Shown here: piece by piece, positions 1 through 13,500 of the stretch | Position numbering within the stretch: position 1 is the first letter of the stretch | How the letters are laid out: every line of letters starts with the position of its first letter | NCBI RefSeq assembly: GCF_018691265.1 | Contig: NW_024881313.1 | Coordinates: 3,526,501 to 3,590,500 of the forward strand | Length of the DNA stretch: 64,000 nucleotides | From: Tyto alba | Lineage: Eukaryota > Chordata > Aves > Strigiformes > Tytonidae | Direction of reading: 5' to 3' | Program-made: the position numbers and the translations under genes | The notes under the pieces: generated by a model | The model's database searches: none | Seen by the model: only the letters and a program-made list of their open reading frames with translations | What the model was told of the DNA's origin: nothing

Positions 1-97
1 GAACTGGACCCAGCGCTCCAGGTGTGGCCTCACCAGTGCTGAGCAGAGGGGCAGGATCACCTCCCTCAACTCGCTGGCAACACTGCCCCTGATGCAG
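1..97 (-). mobile_element. CR1 LINE fragment, antisense, cut by the window edge
   Basis: The text GGTGTGGCCTCACCAGTGCT followed by GAGCAGAGGGGCAGGATCAC is a familiar stretch of bird CR1 read in antisense. The element therefore runs on the minus strand. It marks the region just beyond the 3' end of WIPF3. Confidence 0.85.
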
Positions 98-1011
98 TGA
101 AATGCACAAGAATAGGGCAATTCTTGCTGAAAACAGACACTGACCAGCTCTGAACCTCGGCAATCTAAAGCCCTTACCCCAGGCTGCGTATTAAAAGCAG
201 AACCTCCAGTCTTGTCTGCTGCTAGGTTGTTAGTTTTTTTCCAACCAGCTCTATCCAAGGGAATGAAGAGGGAAGACATACGGACAATTACAACCGCTGT
301 GGGGACTGCTGGTTCCATGCGGTGTGTTTTGGACAATGAATCCTCACTGCTGCTACGGGTGAACAACAGTGGCTTTAGTTTTCCTGTTTAAGTGCTTGAC
401 CCCCCATCCAGAGCCCTCCTAATTGCTGGGCAAAGCCAGTCTGTCACACAAATGGTAAATACCCACTTTGCCTGCAGGAGAAGACAGGACACGTGCCTTT
501 ACATACGTACTTCACGGCACGTGTATTCACACGCACTGGTGGTCTCTGCTTACAGCAGAACGACTTTCTTTTCCTCCAGTTTGGAAAAGTTCTGTCTTCT
601 TTTTTAAGTCCGTGACCACCCTTACCCAGCTGGGCTTCTTCAGACACTATCCTATAAGGATCTGCAATCAGTAAGAGGCAAGCTCAACAGCAGCCACAGC
701 TCCTTGCCATGTCTTTCCTCCTCTTCATGCTTGATGAGAAAAGGATTGTGGGCCCATCTGTTCATGAAAGTTACATTCTGCTGCAATCTGAGGATAGGCA
801 GAATAGAAGAAGTGAAGAAACATGCAAAGAGACTAAAGGTAGCACGTTACTTTCTGATAGTTCACTGAAGAATGTCTAAATAATAATTGGAGAATTTCCA
901 AAATACTTAAAAATTATGATGGAAGGGGAAAAATTAACTGCAGGGCATGTAATGCAACAAGTATTCTGAGGTAACATCTGCCAGCATGATGAGAATAAGA
1001 ACTGTTTCAAC
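98..1011. other. Downstream of WIPF3, nothing recognised
   Basis: AT-rich sequence between the CR1 fragment and the probable end of WIPF3. No splice-bordered coding stretch was recognised. In mammals SCRN1 lies beyond this side of WIPF3, but none of it is visible. Confidence 0.5.
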
Positions 1012-1439
1012 ACGACAAAGAATTTAAATTTAATGCTGCTTTACTTAAAAAATATCCACCTATATACAGTAATTTAAAAGTGTGTACTAACATTCCTGTA
1101 GTACATAGGCCAGTTCAAAAATTATCATTTACATCACTTTTCCAGTTTATAAAAATGTTAACATTGCAGAACTTGTAATTCAAATATAATCTTTATCAAT
1201 GTAATGGGGACCCCTTCAGTTTTATATATATATTATTGAGATGTTCTTTTTTAATACTAATCCAGAGAGCATCCGAAGACTCTTCTCATCTCACATGTGT
1301 TCTTAGTGGAGGATTTTTAGAGGGATCTGTAAATAGATAGGACAGGTTTAATCAGAGGAGAAAGACACATTTTTTGGACAGGTATTTTGGATGCAGTTCT
1401 ACAGCAGCGATGCTGCATTTATCTCCTCCCCTTGAACTG
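1012..1439 (-). other. WIPF3: Probable WIPF3 3' UTR with ATTAAA poly(A) signal
   Basis: On the minus strand about 425 nt of AT-rich non-coding sequence follow the proposed stop. They end just after an ATTAAA hexamer at 1034-1029, with no AATAAA between 1439 and 1012. The cleavage position is estimated, not seen. This entry stands or falls with the proposed exon 8. Confidence 0.35.
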
Positions 1440-1525
1440 CTACGTATACATTGCGCATGTTCTGTAGCCCTTCAGTAAAAAGTCTTTGATCAGATCACAG
1501 AGCAGACAGTTTAAACTGACTGAGG
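1440..1525 (-). CDS. WIPF3: Probable WIPF3 terminal coding exon 8, residues 458-485
   Basis: It was chosen because a strong acceptor (CTTTTCACTGCAG|CCTCAG, exon edge 1525) lies 733 nt below exon 7 and the required phase gives an open frame: ASVSLNCLLCDLIKDFLL, then KGYRTCAMYT and TAG at 1442-1440. Total protein length becomes 485, close to the mammalian protein. The residues do not resemble the mammalian C-terminus that I recall, which is serine- and glutamine-rich and ends in SLKTLR, so the tail is either divergent or this exon is wrong. The sequence downstream looks like a 3' UTR with an ATTAAA at 1034-1029. Confidence 0.45.
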
Positions 1526-4500
1526 CTGCAGTGAAAAGTCATGCAAAGTAACTTGGCATGGAAACCAAAAAAAAAATTAATGAAAAGTTGGAGAAGAAGT
1601 TGATCTAATAAAACAGAAAAGACTGGGTTTTGTAAAAAGCAGAATATGGGCATGAGATCTTTTGGCACCTTCAACTACCAGTTTTCAAAGCTGGATAGGT
1701 GAACTTATGCTCCTACAACAGTGACCTAGTACCAAGTTTGTAAGTTAAGGGGGGGGGGGGAGGGGGGGGAAAGCAGCAACATTCAGTCACTTTCCTGACA
1801 AGGTTCAGGTACTATGTCCATTTGTTATTCAGGTGTGTAAAACCTCATGCATAGTATTTAAATCAAAACATGTGATGGAAGACATGGATCAAGTCACCTT
1901 TCTTTTGCCATTTCACAAGTTCATGAACAGAAAAACCCCCAACTCAGTAGCTGCTTAAGTCTGTTTCTGTGACATCACTGCTTTTAACATCAAGGGCTCT
2001 GCAAACTCAACAATCTAAATAACACAGACTGCATGCCAAGACACATAATTTTATTTTTAGCTACCAAGACTTTAAAGTAAATTCAGTGGTTTTCATTATA
2101 CCTTTTGTCCCTATTACCACAGTAACAAATCCCATTCCTCCCTGTGCCTATGCTAGCAGCCCAGTTCTTCACGTTAATGCCAGTTTCTGTTCTTTATTTT
2201 CACTCCGTTTTTAACCCTATGGGATAATTATCAGACTTTCTCATGTTTGCACACTTACCTCTAGCTATCTTGCTGGGATATATTTTCTGAAATGGCTTGA
2301 ATTCATCAGGTGGGGGGAAATCTTCCACAGAATGGAAAGTAAATTTAGATTCAAAGTCATCTGGGAAGTTTCAGGGAAATAAACATTAGTCCCTATTAGA
2401 GATATACTTTAAAAAAAAAAAAAAAAACACAAAAAACAAACACCCTGTCACAAGTAATTTCAGTTAAAAATGCTGACTTGTTTTCCCCCTGGAATTGATA
2501 GTGGCTCATTCCATATAAACAATCGTGATGAGTACTTCTGTGAGCCATCCAAGTTTTCTGGCTTAATTGTAAGCACTGCCTGCTACTAACTGAAGTTAAG
2601 CTTCTGGCTGCCGTTCCAGTTCTCTGCACTGATGATATTGTAATAGAGGTATTCCTAGGTGGTTTTCAAGCCGTTTAGCTATGAACAAGAATGAACGGCC
2701 AATTCATCAGACCACAAAAATAATTCTTAGCAGCCTTTGTTCTATAGAATTGAAGCTCATGAAGGTCCACGAGCGGGTTTTAAGAACAGTAATAGCACAC
2801 TAGAGCAACTTTTCACAATCTTAAATAATCTTGCAGGTAGTGCATCCTTTTCCTGTCTACTGGATCATTCAAAACCTTTGTGAAAAAGCCTTAATTTTCT
2901 CTCACTGCATAAGGCCGTACAAAAACGTTTCCAATGCTCTAGTTATCCTACCCTGTTACTGCCACGAGAAAGCCTTGAATTAATTTCTGAGGTCTGAGAC
3001 ACACACAGGCTTCTGTACTAAAATTATTAACTACAGCTAGGAGATCTAATTTAGATTCTATTACCAAGGATGTGCATATTTCCATTTTTAAGTGGTGGGT
3101 AGGGGTCATGAGCTGTAGCCCAGGCTGAGACTCCGGACTTGCTTGTAAGTTCAGTTGTTGGCGATCTTGCTGGTGGCTGTGGAGGTGTGACCAGCTTCCC
3201 AGCACCGGTTCCTGAAAAAGCAGCACACCAGCACATAAACATCATCGTGACTTAAATGTGACCGTAAGCTTTGCACAAACGTGGAGGGAGTGTTGGAATG
3301 CAGTATTTGGAGCTAACTTACCCAACTTCATGGCTGCTGTCAAGCCTGACTACGGGTTTATAGCATTGACTGTTAAATCTAAGTCATTACTGGAGTTGGC
3401 TGGGGCTTGTTGTTTCTAGTTCTAGGGAAAGCCTGACATTCTGAATTATGGTTTTGTCCCAGTCTGGAGGGGAAGACTATCCTTCCACTTTCACAGGAAC
3501 AAGTAGTTTCTTTAAGAAAAAAATCCAAACCAACCACACTATAGATGGTACCTCTAAAAGAAAATAATTTCCTGACGCTTTTGCAGCTGCTCAGTGGAAT
3601 TACCATTATTCTTGTGCATTTCACCGGGGAATTGAAAGAGCTGTCAAAGTTTACATTTTCTGGGCAGACCTACCAACAGGAACTGTGTAAGGAGGAGGGA
3701 GCCCAAAAGCCTCCCAGTCAGCAGCCTCTCGAAACTGCTTCTCCCCCTAGATAACCAAGAAAAAGGCAGGCTAATTTTATGGAAACCTCAAAGGCAGAAC
3801 CACCATGAGAAAGAGGCACCTCAATAAAATACAGTTCCTGATTAATCACCATCACGAAGCACCTGATCTGCTGCAGTTACACTGCCTTTCCCATGGCTGT
3901 CAAAGGGAACCAGCAATCTTTCTCTCGACATGTGGCTGCTAAAATACAGGGTACAGAATGTTCTCTTCAGATGCTCCTTATTAAGTAGCTGTCTCCATTT
4001 CTCAAACCCACACAGATCTAAGCTCATTATTTTTTTTATTCATTATATCAGAGAAGTCTGGTAAAAGTTCCTTCTACTGTCTGGGCAAGGCAACACTAGC
4101 TAATATCCCCACTTCCCAAGTAGTCAGAGGAGCGTTTGGCCCTGCCACCTTGAGCACAGGAGGCACTGGCCGCTCCTCTTTGTTGAAAAAAAAAATCAGA
4201 GGGCTGCAGCCGTATTTGCTCCTGTACGGCTGTAGCTGCCCCATCTTTGGTTGATTCTCTCCCGGTGCCGTTTCCCAGCGTTGCTCCAGGCTGCAGGGCT
4301 ACAGCAGCAGGGGATGGCCGGGGCAGGCTGGCGCTCCAGCAGCCGCAGATTTGGCAGGGACGGTGGCGCTGCCCTCGCCCGCGGCTGTCAGGTCCCGAGC
4401 TCCCCTCGCCCGAGACACACCAACGCCAACACACCAACAAGCAGCCCAGCGGTCCCAAAACGTTGCTTTCACCCAACAATCACGGATTAAACCACACGGC

Positions 4501-7500
4501 ACGCGTGCCCACTGCTAAGAAGAGCCTGATGCCTCTCACGCTCGTTACACGCCGGGCAACCTTCGGGTGTTATCTCCTGCGTGATGGACCTCACCCTCCC
4601 GCTACAGGGGCTCTTCATCCCCACCCCTCCAAGCCCTCCAGCGCGATTTCCCCCCCCCCCCCCCCCGCTCGCCAAAGGGAGACAACTAAACCTCCCCTTC
4701 TGGGAAGGTGCCGCTCTCACCTGCGCCTCGGCCGGGCCTCTTCTTCCTGGCCTCGGCCACGGCTGCGGGCTGGGGGAGGCCGGGGGTGGGAGGGAGCGGC
4801 AGGGACTGAATGCTGCTCGGCTTATGGAACTGCGAGAGCAAGTGGGGAGACTTGGGGGGCAGCGGCGGGGGCACGTCAGCGCTGCTGCTAAAGGCGGGGG
4901 GGGGCGGGAAGGAGAGCCTGGTTGAAGCCAAGGTGTGCGCGGGTGGCGGAGGAGGAGGAGGCGGGGGGGGCGGGCAGTCCCTTCCCTCAGGGGCAGAGGA
5001 AGCAGCAGCAGCGGAGAAATCGCTTGTTCTGCTCGGAAACCCGCAGGGGGGCACAGGGGGCAGGGGGGGAGGAGGAGGAGGAGGAGGAGGAGGAGGAGGA
5101 GGAGGCGGTGGGTGCGAAGCAACTGCTTGATACTTTGTGGGTTTGTCAGCCTGAGGAGGGGGGAGCAGGGGCGGAGGGGCAGCGTTGGGGGAGACCCCCT
5201 TGGGAGGGCGCTCGGCTGGGGGGGGGAGAGGGGGAGGAGGAGGGAAGGTGAGGGAAGGTTTGCTGGAAGCAGGAGGCGGGGGAGGGGGGGCAGGCAGGCT
5301 GGGCCGGCCGGGGCCATCCCCAGCCCCAGCCCCAGCCCCAGCTCGGGGGGTGCAGGGAGGCTCGGGGGGCACAGCTGCCCTCGGGCCTTCGGCTGGGTGC
5401 GGGGGGTTACTGCTCGCCTTTGCAGCGCCGATGTTTGGTGGGGCCGAGGCCTTGGGAGCCGCCGCTCGGAGCCCGGGGAGCTGCCCGGGCCTCCCAGCTG
5501 AAAAACAGGTTATCACGCGTTATACATTCAGCGTTTTGTTTCCTCTCATCAAAAGCACGACAAAGAGCACGCGCTTCACCTTCCCCGGGGGTTACCCCGG
5601 AGCGACAAATTTGTCCCGAAACATCTCATATCCAACAGGTGCAACGGGGCTTAAAATGGTGATGTATGCCACCCGGCACCAGCGACTCTGCTTAGTTACA
5701 GGATGATCTGCTGAGAGACCCCGCTCCCCTCCCTTTCCCTCAGTTTCTGCAAAATGAAACAGTTTCAGGAGAGGGTGCTTTTCTGCAGAGGCCTGGGGCC
5801 CTTCACACCAGCCTCACCCACCGAGCACAGCCCACCCAACACGGATGAGCCCTCTGCTCGGAGGAATCCACTGTCCCAGTGAAAAGGCCTCAGAGAACAC
5901 AAGTCGATTGACGTGCATCAACTTGAAGTTAAGTACTTGCTTAAGATTAAAAAATTCACACAAACATTACATAAAATCTCGATCCCATGGATAAAAGCCA
6001 AGTTCATACAAGCAGGGCCTCAAAAGCCTTCCAGAAGGCACTGGTTCCCATGTTTCCTTTTCAATAGCAAATGCTCAGACTCCTGAGCTTACCAAATATA
6101 TTTTCCTGAGTAGGAAATGACAAGGGTTTTTCACAAAGAATAATGTCAAAAAAGGCATCTGATAGGCACAGTCCTAGTTTTAGGAACAGCTCAAAGGCTA
6201 CTGCAGCTGAAGCTGTGTGAGGAAGCCCTATCACAAGCAGTGCTGCGCATCCTGGGCTTGCCTTCCAGGAAAACAAAACCTGCTGGCAGAGCCAAGTTCT
6301 GTCTTTCCGTGCAAACGCCTACTTTGCTCTGTGCTGCCTGAGCAGGCACCAGCTGCCCAACAGAGCCGGAGCCCGTTCCCGTGACTCTAAAAGTCACCCC
6401 TCCTTGTGCTGGCACTTCCCGAGGTGAAAGCAGCAGCAGGGCTCCCACACGTGCCTTCCTCCTGCCTTTGTGAAGCAACAATAACCTCCTTTTTCAGGTC
6501 AATAAATTACCTGACTGGATCAAAGCTGTACTTTATGAAATCCAGAGGGCCAAAATCTTAAATATGAGTCTTTAAAGTAACATGCAAGCCTGTAATACCA
6601 TAGGAATACATGCTAATGGAGAGGAGGAAATAGGACTTCTTTGCCACTCGTGCTGAAGTTGATAAGCTCAGATTTCAATACGCTATTTCAGGTACAATTA
6701 CAATTTTTCATTAAACTAATGTAAAAAATCTCCACTAAAACTCTGTACAATTTATTAAATCTCCTTCCTACCCAGTGTAGTTTATTATTTACATTTTAAT
6801 GAATTGTTTACATTTAAGGAATAAGGCACCCGAGATCTAGAAAGATGATTTCAAGCGCATTATTAATTGAGCCCTCCATGGCCACACGCTGAACTAAGGG
6901 TTCAGAAAAAAACAATAAAAATCAATCACTAAAGCTAACCCCAAAGTACTTTCATCTCAAATCATTGTTCCCCCCAGCTATTCTTTCATACAAACGAAGC
7001 TCTTACCCGTCATGTCCCTCTGGCCTGCTGGTCTGAGGACGGGAAAGCCACCAGCAAATAAACCTCCCAGAGGCTGCTGAGAGGCACCTTTATTAATGGC
7101 TGGATTAACTCCATCTCTGTTAGCTCCTTTGGGTTCTGTTAAAAAGAATCAAAAAACCAGGGTGTATCAGAAAGTCATTTCATCCTTGCCCTCAGACTGC
7201 TGCAACTTGGCACCAACAAACATAGCGAAGACCTGACTTCTCCCCCTTTAAGCAGGCTCAGCAAGGAAAGTTACTGTTAATACGGTAAATCACCATTACT
7301 CTCTGACCCCTGTCTTGGAGCACAGCACCCTCTGGTGCATTTAAATCTCACATCAATAATGACAGCAACAGGTTGTGTTAAACAACATTAAATTTATGCT
7401 TCCAGATTTTTTTCTGGCATTTTTTGTTCTTTTTATCTAGTAAAGAACAACTCTTCTGCCAGAGCCAACAATTCCCTCTTAAACAATTATTTTATCGAGA

Positions 7501-10500
7501 AACTCTCCAGGATTTCATCGTCCGTGATATTTTTTTTTTTTTTTTTTTTTTTTGGACAAGGAATACCTGTTAAGGTGACACCCAGTTAGAGACATGATGA
7601 AGCGTTAACAGTTACTGACCTCAGAGCAGGATGCAAGTTTAGAAAGCGTCCCTCCTAAAAGCTCGACGAAGATGCAGGCTTTTGCTGAACTTCAAACCCG
7701 CCCTTCAGTTGGAAAACTGCCCAGCTGACCTCCACAAGCGAGGCTTCAGCAAAGCTCACCCAGGGACTTTACTTGGGAGCACACACTTACTTTCAATCTG
7801 CGGTGCACTGCGGTCATTGATCTGAGTCACTTTTCTTAAGCGAGTGCCCTGCTGGATATCAGCTAAGAGCGCGTTCCGTGCTTTTTGGTCTTCCTTTCGC
7901 AATTTTGGTACCTCTGAACTTGCCTGTTGACAGTAAGAGCATTAGACAGGAGGTGCAGACAAAAACACGTGCTTAGAAAGGACACAGAAGCCAACATGGG
8001 GTAGAAGATTTCAAGTAAACCATCCTTGGCAGCTGGCATTTCAAAACCTTCGAATTTAATCAACAAGAACAGAATTCGGTTGCGTAGGAGGCAGGAAAAC
8101 TGAGAGTTTAAATATAACACCAATCTAATACTAGCTGTGCTAATACTGCTGAAAGGAAATTAGGGGACACGTTTAAATGAAATGTGACCTCTTGCTTGGC
8201 CATTTATGCTCTCTGTCCCAACAACTTCAGCTCTGACTGCCTCTCTCTTTAGCCCTTTTCATTCTATTTACAGTGCTCTCCAGTGACAATTTTACATGCC
8301 ACCTTAGCACAAACATCTTTCTGGTTTACCCACTTTGCCTTAGGAAAAAAGACAGCTAATTGCGTACTGCATTTATATATGAATGCGATCATTAACTAAT
8401 TTAGACTGTTCCTGTATCAGAGATTGACACCAGTTTAAGTAGACCGTCTTTAGAAGAATACAACTATATTTTTGTAACTTTTCTAGCCTAATCAAGGTCC
8501 ATAAATGTAAAGTCAGGTTGTATTTAAAGTTTTGTAAGAAAACAAATTTAATTATTTATCCTTATTTCATCAAGTTTACCGTTATATATAAATCCTTAAA
8601 AAGTCTGCACACTCCACTTTCCTGAAGCAGATTAAACTAGCAAAGCTGTTACTTCCAAACCTATCGTGTGGTTAACAGAGTGGTCTAACAGAGGGGAATT
8701 TTCATGCCAGAGGAGCAATGTGCTACACGCTTCCACACCTACTGCAAATTCCCATAGGTTAGCCAACTACCAAAAGAGAACAAATACCAGAAATGTTGCC
8801 ATAGCCCTTAATTTTAGCATCCAAGTCATAATAAAGCGGAGCGGTGCTGTTGCACTTTGAAACAAAAAACCCAACTCAGTAATAGTACTCTGAAAGCAAA
8901 ACAGACACTTGAAAATACTGAACCAGCTGCCGAATTAATAAAATGTCTAACTTGTTAATCCTAAATGAAGAATTATACAGGTACAATATTACTTGTGGTT
9001 ATTTTTGCACTTGCTAAAAAAAACCAGCAAGCTAGATTTGCAGAACCCCACTAGATGGCACTCCGGATCGCTGCTAATGCCCGCTGCATTCCTGACACCT
9101 GATGTAAAACCTCGGAATTATCATCTCGTGACTGATACTATAACCATATATTATTTTAAAATATTAGAAAAAAACTCACTGCTACATAGTTTCATAATTT
9201 GAAACAGTGCTGTCTGCCCTTGTGCTTTCAGGACGGCGAGTCCCACGGCCCATGAAGACAATCCAGAAAAGCTGTCTCTCTCAGCAGTGTTAGACAATGC
9301 ACCAGCCAGAAACTATTTCCACTCACATTTTCTGCAAGTTGACAATACTTACTGTGAATAATGGAAATACCATAGCTGGAACAAGGGTGATTCCCCTTCT
9401 CACAAAAGCTTTTTACCAGTATCTTCAACTTCACGCCTCTCTAGTCCCACTAATGACCCTGCTGTAGCAGGACAACCAGGATCTAGAGGGATCTGATCAA
9501 GACCTACGTTTAAAATTAGATGCAGCAGCTGTCTTTTCATTTCCGGGTTCAAGTGTCCGTATGTTATGCCAGCTGTCCACTTCATCTCCCCAGTCTGCTT
9601 CTCTGAGCAGGTAGGCTGTTGGAATATAAAGCCTTGATATCCAAACAGCCATTAGGCTAAAACACCCCACCTGTGGTAACTTATATTTGCGAGTGACCCA
9701 TGACTTGATATCACTCTATCATGGCTAAGATATAAATTCTTTCCTACAGATGGTGAGCAAAAAAGGAGGAACGCTATTTCTGCAGGCCCATTCTGCAGCA
9801 GAACAAGCTGCCTCGCTCTTACAATAGATCCCCTTACTTCAAGCACAACTCCATCCCATGCCCCAGCTGTTTCTTCTTCCTCCTCATGTACATAAGAGAT
9901 ACAATCTTCCATGCCCAGCCCGATGGACTCGGGTGATTGATTAGCTGCTGAGTAGCTTGATACGGATTCTCTTTTTCCATTACAAAGTCAAGATGGTCTG
10001 GGGTGTAGTGTTGCCTGGTTGCACAGCAGTCAGAGCTCCGTCGGATTTCTCGTTTGCTGCCTGCACTCCCAAGGCCACTGGCAATTCTTGTCAAGAATCA
10101 TTTCGCTGGGCGTCTCACCCACCCACCTACCCGTGTCCTGCATTTGCAAATTTGTGGTTTTACCATATTGCCCTTTGATACACAATCAGAAAGGAACCTT
10201 CCTTCCTTTGATTAAGCAATTAATCTGGGATTCACACTCGGGCTGTGCCTGCAATCCATAGCACAAGAACAAACACTAAATGTTTAAGTTGCTAACCAAG
10301 AGAAAAATTAGAAGAGGAGCTCTTATGGGTGTCAAATCTTCAATCCCCATCACATGCAATAGAAGCATTTCAGCAGGAAGACAAATATATTTTGTCACAG
10401 AGGGGAAAAATAGCTGCAAGACAAAAGATGTAATTCTTCGGCTACTTTCTACCCCACCATCTGCAGGGCAGCCTCATTTATTTACAAAACGAGAAACATC

Positions 10501-13500
10501 TCAATCTTTCAATGAAAATCAGAAAGGAAGCAGAGAAGAATGTGAAGATCATTTGTTTTATCAGATGCCAGAGCTGCCTCGGGTAACACAGAGTGAAATT
10601 AAATTCCATACTTTATTTACATGAATTGGTAAGGGAACGGTGGGTTCTCATTACCTTAGTAACCACGAGGTTATTCTGCTGCTATCTCAGACACAAAGAA
10701 TGGCACGTTCAAATGCATACTTGGAAACAGAACGGAACAAACCACACATGTAAATAGCCTAAACATAAGAGAACTGCTGCCTTTTCATCTCAGAAAACTC
10801 CACTGCTTTTGTCTTCAGTGTCCTAAATTACACCCTCATCTGTACGATTCAGTAAGGTATGGGATCAATGTCTGGGCTACCTGACAGGCCTCCGAAGTAC
10901 CTGTAAACAGGAAAAGACCATCAATGATGGAAATAAACATTTCAAAATTTGCAGGTGGTAACTTAGACTGGCAGAGAAATGAATGAGGACAGCATGGTTA
11001 TAGAGAAAGATCCAAATCACTGCAACTTGAAGCCATTTGAAAAGAATAACAAACCAAAACAGGCTCCCCCACTGCCGGGGGTGTGGGTAAGGAAAAAAAA
11101 ATAAAAAATAAATTAAAAAAGGTGATGCCTCCAGAGTGCCACAGGCCTGAACCCGGCAGCGGGCTCCAGCAGTGAGCCTGCATCAGCACGTTGTGACTGA
11201 TCTCCCAGCTCAGTGCCCTGGCAAGGAGGGACAGCACACTCCTCTGATACATCTTATCCTTTCAGAAAAAAAAATAAAGCGAGCAAAAACGGAATTACAA
11301 GTTCAGCTCCGGTCCCCAGATCTTTAAAATTATATTGTTAAACTGGAGATGCACAGGAAGGAGCCGAAGTGGTACTCAAAAACCTGGAGGAAACAGTTCA
11401 GGTTTTAAGCAGCTCAGTCTGGTCCATCAGCCCTGAAGTCGACCTGAGGGCTGGACTGCCCGCACCACACAGAAAGCTTCACGGGGAAACGGTGGTGAGG
11501 ACTCGGGCAGCAGAGACAGGTATTTGGTGAATTAATGGAAGACACAACCAGACGAGCTCCCATTAGAAAGCAGCAAGACTGACTTCCCCACAGTGAAGGG
11601 CAGAGGAAGGCAGCAGACTATTGCTTTCTTGGGTTTCAGATCAAGGCTGGATCCTCTCTGGCAGAAGTGCTTTTTAGGAAGCACAAGTCCTTTTTAGGAA
11701 GCACGAGTCCTTGGGCCCCACACAGAACGACGTGCTGACACGCAGCACCTTGCAGTGGGGAGGTAGCCAGTGGTTCGTAGCAGTTCCCTTCCAGTTGTGA
11801 GTTCTGTGAATCATTTTATCATTTTGGTTAGGAAACCAACTCCGTTTACACTGTCTATATGGAGCCTGCAAGGTTTGGCCCTGAATAATCACAATCTTAA
11901 CACCCTAAACTGGGTTGTATCAGACAAATTAAGGGCTGAGAGACTTTAAGGAAAACACACTAAAATCCTAATGGCAATGAGCTCCATTTCTGGGTGCGTT
12001 ACTGCTGCAATACTTGCATCACCTTGGGAAAGTCACTTTACATCTTGAAAGACAGATGGGAGCATCGACCTACCCTCTGGGTTCCTATTATACTCAAAAT
12101 ATTTAAGAGGTATACATGCTCAGATACTAAAGTGATGAAAAAGCAGAAGGCACAAGTCATTCGAAAAAGTTTATAGTAATATTAATTATTATCTGTCAGA
12201 TTTTAAAAAGCACCCTTGCACACAGAAAAGGGGAAATCCTCTGGACCCTGGGCAGGTAGTTCAGGTCACAGTGGATACACACACTGTCCCATAAACTGGT
12301 TATATTTACTCTGATTTTTAAATACGTTCTTTACTGCAAAATACTTCAGGGTAGTGTAGATCTTCATAAACATGGCGTTTGCAGCACAAATGTACCTCCA
12401 GCCTTCTAGACAACCCAGCAGTCGCAAACCTTTGTTTCAGAAAAAAACCATCAGCTGATGGGAAAAGAGGATCCAGTACTTCTGCTATATAATAGGTAGG
12501 AGCCATAAGTAAAATAAAGCACGACTCCATCCAAAGGCACTACATCCTCCTTTATTTCAGAGAATTTACAGTATTGAGTATTTATACTCTTAACACATAA
12601 TGAATAGTATCATCACAGTAGATTCCCTCTCCTGGTCAATTTTATAGGAAATATTGGAAGAACAGCTGTGTAGAAAACGTATTTATTTATTTGAACTAGA
12701 TGAAAAAAACTAAACCAAAAAAAGAAATCAAAATACACTTAGCTTATCCCTAACTATTTGGTGAGACACAAAACGATAAAATTAAAAATCAATCAATCAG
12801 TTTGACATGCAGTATATTATTGCGGGCAGAGAGCTCTCTCTTTTGCTGATAATTTCATTTATTTCTATGAATCTGCTATCAATCACCCTTCCCCTCTCCC
12901 ATAGCCAATTTTTTCCCCCTACACACACAAAAAAAAAGAAGTCAATGCAGAGATCAAGCACAGATTCTGGCAGAAGGTACACGCAGCAGGTATTTTAGTA
13001 AAAGAAGAGTTTGAGGACACCCCTTAGCAAACCCTTGCTTTCTTATTGTTTTTCTCTGCCATGCCCAGCCAAGTCTGCACAGATATGGGCTGAGGCAAGG
13101 AATCTTCACCAGTGTAGCATGCAGCACCCCAGGTTTGGCTTTTAAGGAAGGAGAAGCCATTGCAGCAAGATAAAGGATTTACAGAAAGCTCTAGGATAAG
13201 GGATACTTGATCACAGAGACATTCATTCATGAAAATGAGAGCTGGCCTCCTCTGGCATCCAATCTGAAATGATTCAGAGACCAAACTTGAAATAAGAAAG
13301 GCAAAAGAAAAAGTCTACATACACAACAACGGACAATTAAAGGCAGCATGTAGAAGAGCAGACAGGGCAAAACCAGCAATAGCTGCGTAGGCAATGCAGT
13401 CAGTAACGTAACAGCATCAAGCCTGGCCAAAGAAACCACACATCCACAGTGAGAGACAACTGAAACAGCTAAACCTTAACTGAATGACCTGCAAAGCATC

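Larger units (their letters stand above)
1526..2258 (-). other. WIPF3: Proposed WIPF3 intron 7 (733 nt)
   Basis: Bounded by GTAAGT (2258) and CACTGCAG (1526). It holds a pure G tract at 1749-1760 followed by 1762-1769, a possible quadruplex-forming run on the plus strand. The AATAAA at 2198-2193 is discussed under the read-through entry. Confidence 0.45.
4290..5640. other. WIPF3: Intragenic CpG-rich block covering WIPF3 exon 5
   Basis: G+C and CpG rise sharply from about 4.29 kb to 5.64 kb, well beyond the exon borders (4721-5497). Part is explained by proline codons, but the flanking intron sequence is CpG-rich too. It includes poly(C) at 4650-4666, just inside intron 5. Confidence 0.6.

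Noticed and set aside
4487..5317. Second long minus-strand ORF (276 codons) overlapping WIPF3 exon 5 in another frame
   Set aside because: It is leucine/proline-rich because shifted GGA/CCT triplets rarely make stops. The true frame is fixed by splice phases and by matches to WIPF3.
4935..5501. Plus-strand ORFs of up to 188 codons with long Arg, Glu or Gly runs
   Set aside because: They are antisense shadows of the triplet tract in WIPF3 exon 5, with low-complexity composition and no domain.
3212..7006. Introns 4 and 5 have exactly the same length (1509 nt)
   Set aside because: No sequence similarity is visible between them, so I treat it as coincidence and not a duplication.
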